From assembly GCA_049297695.1 (NCBI GenBank), contig JBAQUT010000053.1, positions 1-34,007 on the forward strand: a stretch of 34,007 bases of DNA. The letters are read 5' to 3'. Below the pieces are notes generated by a model that ran no database searches, was not told the DNA's origin, and saw only the letters and a program-made list of their open reading frames with translations. The position numbers and the translations under genes are program-made. The stretch is from JACKLD01 sp049297695 (GTDB lineage Bacteria; Pseudomonadota; Alphaproteobacteria; UBA2136; UBA6156). Position 1 is the stretch's first letter; every line of letters starts with the position of its first letter. Below, piece after piece: positions 25,930 through 32,496 of this stretch.

Positions 25930-26107
25930 CCTCGTCATGAGTGGGCGGCACCACCAAACTAGGTGCTGTTTGTGTTTGTAGCACATCCTAAGTTGCTATC
26001 CATGCGGCTGGGTGGTGGTGCTATGTCCAAGGCGTAAGCTGAAAGGCTCCACGCCGTCTCATGACGGTTTTGAACACCCAGCCACTCTTTATCGGGTGGC
26101 TTTTGTT
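25930..26107 (+). ncRNA. Structured leader / candidate antisense RNA region before the helicase genes
   Basis: The stretch has no convincing gene but dense complementarity. CGTCATGAG (25933-25941) pairs exactly with CTCATGACG (26058-26066). GCACCACC (25948-25955) pairs with GGTGGTGC (26014-26021). A local hairpin CCGTC-TCAT-GACGG (26054-26067) competes with the first pairing. It ends in a terminator-like hairpin at 26075-26107. The layout recalls the C4-type antisense RNAs of P1/P4-like elements, but I cannot confirm family membership. The promoter and 5' end are not located. Between 25725 and 25930 I see only the arm sites and AT-rich sequence. Confidence 0.45.
26075..26107 (+). terminator. 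Terminator-like hairpin with alternative stems
   Basis: AGCCAC (26080-26085) pairs with GTGGCT (26096-26101), followed by TTTGTTT. An overlapping alternative pairs CACCC (26075-26079) with GGGTG (26094-26098). The two stems exclude each other, which would suit attenuation upstream of the small peptide and helicase genes. Confidence 0.55.
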
Positions 26108-26128
26108 TAACCGCAAAGGACACACACC

Positions 26129-26248
26129 ATGAACACCCCCTCTCACTCTGAACAAGCTTCACGCCCTGAAATGGTCATCGTCTTTGCCTTCTTTACCTTG
26201 TGGGGGTTCATCCTTGGGTTAGGGGTGGGTTGGTGGGTGTGGGGGTAA
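26129..26248 (+). CDS. 39-residue single-pass membrane peptide
   Basis: ATG with AAAGGA eight bases upstream opens a 39-codon frame ending in TAA. The first 14 residues are polar (MNTPSHSEQASRPE), followed by one strongly hydrophobic, Trp- and Gly-rich segment (MVIVFAFFTLWGFILGLGVG, then WWVWG) that would span the inner membrane. No family is recognised. It lies between the structured RNA and the helicase promoter in the element. It could be a toxin-like or regulatory membrane peptide, but that is speculation; the good ribosome binding site and clean topology are the only support that it is a gene. Confidence 0.5.
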   Translation: MNTPSHSEQASRPEMVIVFAFFTLWGFILGLGVGWWVWG

Positions 26249-26250
26249 GC

Positions 26251-26279
26251 TTGCAAAATAGCATACCAATCCCTATATA
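26251..26279 (+). promoter_or_regulatory. Sigma-70 promoter of the helicase fusion gene
   Basis: TTGCAA (26251-26256), a 17-base spacer, then TATATA (26274-26279), 25 bases before the helicase ATG. AGGAGA lies six bases before that ATG. This indicates the helicase can be expressed independently of the upstream leader. Confidence 0.65.
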
Positions 26280-26304
26280 AGCCCTAGCAAACCTAGGAGA
26301 TATC

Positions 26305-29220
26305 ATGGCTACACCCTTGAATTGGGCACAGAAGGAAGCTGTACAGGCTGTCGCAGGCGATTTGGGTGCAAAACATAAAAAGGTTTATGTGGATATGCCT
26401 ACCCGTGCAGGGAAAACGGCTGTCCCATTACATATTTTGGAGATGCTTGAGCGTAATGGTGGTTGCCCATCGGTTACGTTTTTGGCTGAACGGAAAGAAC
26501 AGGTAAGAAATATTCTTGACCAAGCGCGGATGTTTGCCCCTACGCTGGTGGAGAGGGGCCTTATTGAAGCCCATACCTCTGCTTCTTTGCGCAAGCGTGG
26601 TTCTTTGCCTCGTGTAAGGGTCATGACCTACATGGGCCGCACCGCTGCCGTGCTAGATGGTACTTTGAACCCGATGGATGAAGCATGGCTGATTGAAGAT
26701 GAAGCCCAACACGTCCTCTCTGAACTCCGCCAAGATACCCACAACCGCAACCCCAAAGCCATTCACATTGCCCTCACAGCCTCACCTGAATATAATGAAG
26801 ACAAGGGATTGCCTCAAGCTGGCTATAAACTTTCGTATTGGTTGTCGCGCCAAAAGGCCATTGATGGAAAACTGAACGCTCAAACCCGTAGCGTGGTAGT
26901 GGAAATGGAAAATATCCAAGGTGGTCTTGATGATATTGCCCGTACGGCCAGCGATTATTCCCCTGAAGAATTGGACAAGTTAGTTCGACAAACCGAAGTT
27001 ATGGAGAACCTGATTCGGTTCGCACGCGAATGGCATAGTCCCATTGACCCAAGACCCATTCATCAGCGGGATGGCTTTATTTTCTGTAACTCTATTGCTG
27101 ATTCAATTGCTACCGCCCAGCGGTGGAATCAAGAATTTGGTAAGGGTTCCTGTGTGGCTGTGTGGGGTGATATGAACCCTGCCGACCAAGCCAAGGCCAT
27201 TCAAGCTCACGAAGAAGGCCGTATCAGGTGGTTGGCCTCCTCAAGATTTGCGATTGAGGGGATGGGAAAGAACCATCATGATGTTGTTATCAATAAGGTT
27301 CCTCGACTTTCGGCGGTAGATGTTAAGCAATGTGGTGGGCGTGTGACGGGCTACGACCACAATAATCCCGACAAAGAAGCCCTGATTGCCGACCTTGTTT
27401 ATCCCTCGGAACGAGGAGACCAACTCCTGTATGGGGATGCCATAGGTGGGTTCTTGTTTGAAGGAAAAGATGCCCACGAAGGAAAACTCAAGGGTAAGCA
27501 TGTCCCCAATTTGACGCCTTCTCCCCTGATTTCAGGCCTAACAATTGCCGCTATGCCTAATACAGTGGAAACATTCTTGCACCGCCGTAACGAAAAGCGT
27601 GCGCGTACCGAGAATCGCCCTCTTCAACGCTATACTGAAAATGTCCGTGAAAGGATGCAGGCAATAGGTTTGCTCTCCTTTTACCAAGTATGGGCAAGGG
27701 TTCAAGAAGTTGTAACAGAGCTTGATATAGAAGATGGTCGATACCGCAATCGACAAGTTTCTGAGTCTGCTATCAAGGCCTTGATGGTAGGTGAGGGTAG
27801 TTATGAAGATGAGAAATTTCTTGAATATAGCAAAGCTGCTGTTGTGTTGGCAGTTGCATTAAGCATCCGCCCTGAACAACTCTTTGGCCCTCTCTCGAGA
27901 GTTGATAAAAGTGGTGAAGCCAAGCTCCTCCGCCCGATTGATTACAAGGATGAAGACCTTATGTTTAATGATACAGGCGTGGAGCCATATGACAACGATG
28001 AGGCCAAGCCCCTTTTAGGTACGAATGAAGAGGTTCTTCAGGGTATTTTGGATATGGGGGATTTTGATAAGGTTTGGGATGAGGAGATTGATTGGGATGC
28101 AACGGAAGATGCAGAGACATTAATTCATACCGACCAACTTCGTGAAAAAATAGCACCGTATCTTAGAAGCCTTTCTTCTAGAGAGGAACGAGTACTAAGG
28201 GCGAGATTTGGTATAGGGCTTAAGAGTGACCAAACACTGGAAGAAGTTTCAAAACCCCTTTGCGTTACTGGTGCAAGGATAAGAGAAATTGAAGGTAAAG
28301 CTTTAAGGTCACTTAGAGACCCACATTTACGTGGCTTGTTGTGTGTCGAATCAGGAGAGATAGGTACTCCTATTGACATTACTAGAGTGGGTGTTGTTGA
28401 TTTCAAAAAAGATGATATTCATCCAGAGATTAAGAAAGCTGTTGTACGTGTAGCCGAATACTATAGAGAGAAATTTAGAACAGTAAGTTTCGATACAGTG
28501 ATACGAGCTTTAGAAGCCACGCTTGAAATAAATAGAAATGATTATGGTGTTTGGAATATTCAAGAATTCCGTAAATCTTATTTATATGATGCCTTGAATT
28601 TACTTATTTTAGTCGACCAAGGGTATGATTGGGGAGCACAAGAAATAATTGACAAGCCCCTTAATAATGAGAGAGACGAATGGGGTCGCAAATATTTAGA
28701 AGAAAAGAAAATTAAGGCAAAAAGAGTTCTTGAGCTTATTCTGAAGTATAAAGAAAAAGGCTCGCCCAAGCCTTCGCGGAACATACCAGCCAGCCAACCT
28801 TCTGTGCCTGAAGTTGAAGTATTGAAACCACAAGTAAGTGTTGATATTGAGCCGCAAGTAGCTATAGAAGCTGCCCGACACTACCGTGAACGATTCAAAA
28901 ACGAACCTATGCATGTTGCCATTTATGCCCTTGAAATCTCCCTTGGCGTTACAAGTGAGCGCGGTCACGTAACTGCAGAGGATTTCAAACATCAACATAG
29001 ATATGATGCCCATCATTTACTTCGACTTGCTAAACAAGGCTACGATTGGGGTTCGAAAGCACTTTTGGCTAAAAGCTATGATGAAGCCAACAAACCTTTT
29101 AGAGAACTTGGTGTAGTATTGGAGCGTTCTACATTTGAACGTGCCAGACAACAGGCTGAACGGTTGATTGAACTTTTGACGCTATGTAAAGATAAGGATA
29201 CTGAGGAATTGGATAGATAA
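26305..29220 (+). CDS. SF2 helicase fused to a sigma-70 region-4-like domain and two copies of a novel C-terminal domain
   Basis: A 971-residue protein with an unusual domain order. Residues 1-400 are a superfamily 2 helicase: motif I MPTRAGKTA (Lys37), motif II DEAQH (Asp132), motif III ALTASPEY near 156, RDGFIFCNS near 255, and motif VI QCGGRVTGYD near 342, where the usual final Arg is not evident. Residues about 430-560 are helical, with RPEQLFGPLSRV near 533, as in the N-terminal part of phage sigma-like proteins. Residues 612-680 match sigma-70 region 4, a promoter -35-binding helix-turn-helix (SLSSREERVLRARFGIGL, QTLEEVSKPLCVTGARIREI). Residues about 703-812 and 850-965 are two related repeats sharing YRE.F, the YDA..LL core and QGYDWG. 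Its role is unknown; DNA remodelling aimed at promoter-like sites, or defence cargo, are possibilities. It ends in TAA and converges on the minus-strand genes. Confidence 0.85.
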   Translation: MATPLNWAQKEAVQAVAGDLGAKHKKVYVDMPTRAGKTAVPLHILEMLERNGGCPSVTFLAERKEQVRNILDQARMFAPTLVERGLIEAHTSASLRKRGSLPRVRVMTYMGRTAAVLDGTLNPMDEAWLIEDEAQHVLSELRQDTHNRNPKAIHIALTASPEYNEDKGLPQAGYKLSYWLSRQKAIDGKLNAQTRSVVVEMENIQGGLDDIARTASDYSPEELDKLVRQTEVMENLIRFAREWHSPIDPRPIHQRDGFIFCNSIADSIATAQRWNQEFGKGSCVAVWGDMNPADQAKAIQAHEEGRIRWLASSRFAIEGMGKNHHDVVINKVPRLSAVDVKQCGGRVTGYDHNNPDKEALIADLVYPSERGDQLLYGDAIGGFLFEGKDAHEGKLKGKHVPNLTPSPLISGLTIAAMPNTVETFLHRRNEKRARTENRPLQRYTENVRERMQAIGLLSFYQVWARVQEVVTELDIEDGRYRNRQVSESAIKALMVGEGSYEDEKFLEYSKAAVVLAVALSIRPEQLFGPLSRVDKSGEAKLLRPIDYKDEDLMFNDTGVEPYDNDEAKPLLGTNEEVLQGILDMGDFDKVWDEEIDWDATEDAETLIHTDQLREKIAPYLRSLSSREERVLRARFGIGLKSDQTLEEVSKPLCVTGARIREIEGKALRSLRDPHLRGLLCVESGEIGTPIDITRVGVVDFKKDDIHPEIKKAVVRVAEYYREKFRTVSFDTVIRALEATLEINRNDYGVWNIQEFRKSYLYDALNLLILVDQGYDWGAQEIIDKPLNNERDEWGRKYLEEKKIKAKRVLELILKYKEKGSPKPSRNIPASQPSVPEVEVLKPQVSVDIEPQVAIEAARHYRERFKNEPMHVAIYALEISLGVTSERGHVTAEDFKHQHRYDAHHLLRLAKQGYDWGSKALLAKSYDEANKPFRELGVVLERSTFERARQQAERLIELLTLCKDKDTEELDR

Positions 29221-29248
29221 ATAGTCAGAGTTTAAATCTATTTGAGTC

Positions 29249-29488
29249 TTAATTCTCTCTCATAAACTCCCTCCAAACCCTCCAAATCTCTAAGTTTTCT
29301 AACGAATACCTCCCATGGGTGAGATTGGCCTTGCTAATCGCCTCTCGCCCCGCCTCAGTTTTGGGCCCCGTAGACTTGCCCCCATGCAACCGACAACACC
29401 CATTCCGCATGGCAGGTTGACGGCAGGGTAAGCGAGTGCGTTTGCAGCGGCATTTGCACTTGGGAAGGGTTTGAATGGGAACGGGCAT
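29249..29488 (-). CDS. HGGxSTG domain-containing phage/element protein
   Basis: A 79-residue basic protein. It has a cysteine/arginine-rich region (CKCRCKRTRLPCRQPAMRNG, then CCRLHGG) followed by the signature HGGKSTGPKTEAGREAISKA and NLTHGRYS. Such small proteins are common in phages and integrative elements; the cysteines suggest metal binding, and the biochemical role is unknown. ATG 29488 with GAGG upstream is preferred over GTG 29524, which overlaps the preceding gene. It follows that gene after four bases and converges on the helicase gene with 28 bases between stops. Confidence 0.78.
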   Translation of the reverse strand: MPVPIQTLPKCKCRCKRTRLPCRQPAMRNGCCRLHGGKSTGPKTEAGREAISKANLTHGRYSLENLEIWRVWREFMREN

Positions 29489-29492
29489 GGGG

Positions 29493-30140
29493 TTATCCCT
29501 CGCTTTTCGTTTTAGCCCCCCCACACCCCGCTACCGCCCCCACGATAGCTTGTCCGCCGTTTTGCACTTCCACTTTCTCTACAATCACTTTCTGCGTGGT
29601 TTGGCCGCCGTTGCGCATGGTGTTGTAAAGTTCAAGTTGGCGTATCAGTAGGCTTTGGGCTTTATGGGCGCGGTTGGTGTAGTGGTTGGCAGCTTCCAGT
29701 TCATGGCTTTCCAGCGATTGCGATAACATCCGCATCGCCACATGGTTGGTTGCTACGATTTGGGCGGCCAACAAGCCCTCCATTTCGTTTTTGGGTGCTA
29801 ACCCATACAACATCGCCAGAATCGTGTTCATGCGGGCATCTCCTTGCCCGACATGCACAATGTTATCAAGGTAGTTGAGTTGCGTGGTTATCAGCTTGTC
29901 ATCAAGACTACCAAAGGCTTGGCCGTAGGTGAGGGCCAACTTGCACACAGTATCCTCGGCGTGAAGGTGTACTGTGGTGTGCCTGCTTCCATCGGGTTGT
30001 GTAGTGGAAACAAGGTTGCCACGGTTGCCGCTCCGCCGTGACACATACCGAATTAGGCTCAATTCATCATCGGTGAGTTTGGCTTTGGCGGTTTTGAGTT
30101 TTTCAAGTTTAGTGTCGGTGGTCATGGTATTGTCTTTCAT
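29493..30140 (-). CDS. Conserved phage/element protein of unknown function
   Basis: A 215-residue soluble, largely helical protein. The middle (TVCKLALTYGQAFGSLDDKL near residue 65, GDARMNTILAMLYGLAPKNE near 100, then AQIVATNHVAMRMLSQSLES) and the end (QLELYNTMRNGGQTTQKVIV, EKVEVQNGGQAIVGAV) resemble a protein type seen in prophages and genomic islands beside HGGxSTG proteins. I know of no established function. The ATG at 30140 has only a weak upstream signal, and Met6 is an alternative start. The upstream 56 bases contain a 15-base inverted repeat that may control it. It belongs to the minus-strand block that begins at alpA. Confidence 0.65.
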   Translation of the reverse strand: MKDNTMTTDTKLEKLKTAKAKLTDDELSLIRYVSRRSGNRGNLVSTTQPDGSRHTTVHLHAEDTVCKLALTYGQAFGSLDDKLITTQLNYLDNIVHVGQGDARMNTILAMLYGLAPKNEMEGLLAAQIVATNHVAMRMLSQSLESHELEAANHYTNRAHKAQSLLIRQLELYNTMRNGGQTTQKVIVEKVEVQNGGQAIVGAVAGCGGAKTKSEG

Positions 30141-30148
30141 GATGAGGG

Positions 30149-30192
30149 GTGTTCAAGTGTTCAGTACCCTAGGGGGGTGAACACCTGAACAC
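30149..30192. promoter_or_regulatory. 15-bp inverted repeat built from four GTGTTCA heptamers
   Basis: GTGTTCAAGTGTTCA (30149-30163) and TGAACACCTGAACAC (30178-30192) are reverse complements at 14 of 15 bases. Each arm holds two heptamers eight bases apart. The site lies between repA and the 215-residue gene. It could be an operator, an iteron-type replication site for the RepA ATPase, or an RNA hairpin; no T run follows it. Confidence 0.55.
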
Positions 30193-30196
30193 ATGG

Positions 30197-31120
30197 TTAT
30201 GCGGCTTTGAGGTAGTTGTTGACGGCAGAGGCGCTACAACCAAGTTTATCGGCAATCTGCCGCTGACTGAGGCCCTGTTTGGAGAGTTCCACCGCTTCAG
30301 CGGCCCGTGGGTTGTCCAGAGGGGCTTCCCCCACCTCCCACGTGCTTAGGCTGTTCACTGTTATCAGTCGGATGGATTTAGAGGCCGCAGACTCGCCCCA
30401 AAAATGGCGGTTCTTTTCAAACTCCCAAACACAGGCTAACCCGTCTTTAGAACGCCCTTGTATGGGTGGCCGCAGGCGAATAATGGCATTTGGCCCCGCC
30501 TCCAAATGCCCCGAACCCCGTGAACCGCCATTCTTGTTAGCATGGTGGGCCAGAATGATGGAAACGCCCCGCAGCTTCATCCTCTGCAACCATGCGGCGT
30601 TCTCTTGCCACGCAACCGAATCGTTTTCGTTCTTCAGGTCAAACAGCGTGCTTTTGTTATCCAGTATCAAAAGCTCCACCTTCATGCCTGTCACAAGGCG
30701 CTCCAGTTCCCGTTGTTCGTAATCATCATCCAGCAAGCCCCATGGTCTGCCCGCGTAGCCTGTTTGCAAGAGAATGAGAGTTTCAGGAATCTACTCTCCA
30801 CCATTCAAGCTCCGCGCCCGCATCTGCATCTCGCTACGGGTCATCTCGGAATCCACAAACATCACGGTCATGGGGCGGCTTACCTTGTAGCCGATAAAAT
30901 CCTCCCCCTTCGCGCATGCCAGCGCCAACCCCAGCAACAGGTTGGTTTTACCCAACCCGCGCTCGGAATACAGCAAACTAATAGAACCCTTGAACATCCA
31001 TTCCCCGACCAGATACTCCAGCGGCGGCGAGGGGATGCGCATAAACCCTTCCCCAGCCGCAAAGCCGTATTTCTCACCTTCTAAGGCTAAAAAGCCAAGT
31101 TGCTCAAAGTCCAGCGGCAT
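30197..31120 (-). pseudogene. RepA-type AAA/RecA-fold ATPase interrupted by an in-frame amber codon
   Basis: One reading frame of 307 codons, broken only by TAG at 30791-30793 (codon 110). The first part has the Walker A loop YSERGLGKTNLLLGLALA (Lys58) and VMFVDSEMTRSEMQMRA. After the TAG come Walker B ELLILDNKSTLF, the sensor segment GVSIILAHHANKNGGSRGSG, and a C-terminal helix-turn-helix (LSKQGLSQRQIADKLGCSAS). These are features of plasmid/phage RepA-like hexameric helicases. GGAGG precedes the ATG, which overlaps the upstream gene by 17 bases. The two halves are in the same frame with no other damage, so this is either a recent nonsense mutation or amber read-through. The TAG falls in a loop between core strands. 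Confidence 0.85.
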
Positions 31121-31487
31121 GGCCCACCTCCACCGCGCCTTTCACGCGTTCCAGCAACCAGAAGTGAAAATACTCCCGTCCACCAAGAATGAAACTACGC
31201 CTGCCAATCCGCAGTCGGCGTTCCCGTAGGCTCTCCAGCACCTCCCACAAATCGGGAATCCGATGCACCAAGGTATGAACCCCGCCGCAGCGCAAGGTTT
31301 GCACCACGTCACGCTCACGGCCCGACAGGTTGTAGGGGCATGGTTTACCTCGCCGCCGTATGTCCAGCGCCAGAATCGTGTTGCCGCTGGCAGGGTTTGG
31401 GGGTAGGGTCAGGTCAGTCAGGGTTGCTTTGCCTTGATATGCCCCACCGCCCGTCAAAGTGTGTGGGGTTTTGCGTTTGTTAGGCAT
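31104..31487 (-). CDS. Putative winged-helix DNA-binding protein of the element
   Basis: A 127-residue basic protein. The N-terminal 50 residues look disordered (MPNKRKTPHTLTGGGAYQGK). The C-terminal half (YNLSGRERDVVQTLRCGGVH, DLWEVLESLRERRLRIGRRS, then YFHFWLLERV) follows the pattern of small winged-helix proteins found beside AlpA and RepA genes in prophages. This assignment is by pattern only. The start at 31487 has GGGAGGG upstream and overlaps the alpA end by eight bases; the longer frame from 31538 would lie mostly inside alpA. It overlaps repA by 17 bases, so alpA, this gene and repA form a coupled operon. Confidence 0.55.
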   Translation of the reverse strand: MPNKRKTPHTLTGGGAYQGKATLTDLTLPPNPASGNTILALDIRRRGKPCPYNLSGRERDVVQTLRCGGVHTLVHRIPDLWEVLESLRERRLRIGRRSFILGGREYFHFWLLERVKGAVEVGHAAGL

Positions 31488-31701
31488 GTTGACGCCCTCC
31501 CACTTTGGCATCCAACCACGCCCGCACTTCTGCGGCATTCCATACCGTCACACGGCTGGAGATTTTGCTTGGTTTGGGGAAGGTTGGGTCGCTTTTGGCT
31601 AACTCCCACACCTTGCTTTTGCTAAACCCCGTGAGTTGACACATTTGCCAGATACGCAGTCGTTGCCACTCTGGCAGTTGAAAGTGGATTGCATTTGCCA
31701 T
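31480..31701 (-). CDS. alpA: AlpA-family regulator / excisionase-like protein
   Basis: A 73-residue MerR-like helix-turn-helix protein. The motif WQMCQLTGFSKSKVWELAK, then FPKPSKISSRVTVWNAAEV and RAWLDAK, is the AlpA signature. Members activate integrase or act as excision factors in P4-like elements. GAGGAG lies nine bases before the ATG, and a promoter-like pair is found at 31771-31799. It heads a minus-strand operon with the winged-helix-like and RepA genes, which suggests that it controls the excision/replication switch (inference). Confidence 0.88.
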   Translation of the reverse strand: MANAIHFQLPEWQRLRIWQMCQLTGFSKSKVWELAKSDPTFPKPSKISSRVTVWNAAEVRAWLDAKVGGRQHA

Positions 31702-31770
31702 CCTGTTTTCTCCTCTTGTTAATCCGCTTGGCCGCCACTCGGCTGTGCTGGACTTAAGAGGAGAATGACC

Positions 31771-31818
31771 AAGTTAGTTTTTTGAATGTGGATTTCCAAA
31801 AGTAAGTCTGGATTTCCA
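31771..31818 (-). promoter_or_regulatory. Probable alpA promoter with TGGATTTCCA direct repeats
   Basis: On the minus strand TTGGAA (31794-31799), a 17-base spacer, then TAACTT (31771-31776). Two identical decamers TGGATTTCCA (31789-31798 and 31809-31818), spaced 20 bases start to start, overlap or adjoin the -35 box. This spacing, two helical turns, fits a repressor or AlpA operator. Confidence 0.5.
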
Positions 31819-32496
31819 CTATTCTGATAAGTGTTCATCAGCTTTTCTTAAGGTATCTCGTATTGTATCTATGTGCATGTTTTTACCTAGAGATTGAATT
31901 GCCGTAAGTATGTTGTTAAGTCCATTTTTAACATTATCTTTTGAACCATATCCATATTTACATTTAGCCATCGCTAAAATTATTAGATAGAGAGATGTCC
32001 TTTCCTTAGGACTTATTTCTTTTGGTAAATGACTGACTCTAGATAAAGCTTGAATCTTTTCTTCAAGTTCTTTTATGTAATGGTCAATGTTTGGATAATT
32101 TGAGTGCTTACTTATCAATTCTTTTAGCTTATGAGGAATATCTATACTTTTAATAGTAGCCCACTTAACAAAATCTATTGGTTTTAAACACACTATTGGA
32201 GTGCAGTCATCATCCAGTCTAGTGGTTGAGTTTAGTTCTCCAGCACGTATAGCCCTTGAAATCAAACGCCGCATATCACTCATGGCGCGTAAGGGATTAT
32301 TTTTGAATTTAATTCGGGTAGGGTTACCGCTTTCATTGCTACGCGGCTCAATTCGGTGCAGAATTTTAACAGTCTCATCAATCGTCCATTCTGAAAACTT
32401 TGCCCAGTAATCATAATCAAGATGTACGTAGCTAATTGGCTCCGAATTTTCGTTTATATGTTCTCTGGAAATACCCCGCATAAATTCTACACCCAT
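31819..32496 (-). CDS. Element protein of unknown function next to the integrase
   Basis: A 225-residue soluble protein from an AT-rich gene. The N-terminal part has YVHLDYDYWAKFSEWTIDET and VKILHRIEP, a pattern I associate with uncharacterised proteins encoded beside integrases in genomic islands. The remainder is helical and charged (LKELISKHSNYPNIDHYIKE near residue 145, TSLYLIILAMAKCKYGYGSK near 185). The ATG at 32496 overlaps the integrase stop (TAATG) and has a strong AGGAGG seven bases upstream, which decides the start; the longer frame from 32562 is rejected. The stop is TAG, followed by 14 further sense codons before TAA, which matters if amber is read through in this element. Confidence 0.65.
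   Translation of the reverse strand: MGVEFMRGISREHINENSEPISYVHLDYDYWAKFSEWTIDETVKILHRIEPRSNESGNPTRIKFKNNPLRAMSDMRRLISRAIRAGELNSTTRLDDDCTPIVCLKPIDFVKWATIKSIDIPHKLKELISKHSNYPNIDHYIKELEEKIQALSRVSHLPKEISPKERTSLYLIILAMAKCKYGYGSKDNVKNGLNNILTAIQSLGKNMHIDTIRDTLRKADEHLSE

Noticed and set aside
25708..25962. 84-codon plus-strand open frame in the left end of the element
   Set aside because: It starts inside the att repeat, crosses the arm sites, has no ribosome binding site, and its end overlaps the structured RNA. A non-coding leader explains the region better.
30620..31120. Frameshift rather than nonsense as the cause of the split RepA
   Set aside because: Both parts are in the same frame and join smoothly across a single TAG codon, so no indel is needed.
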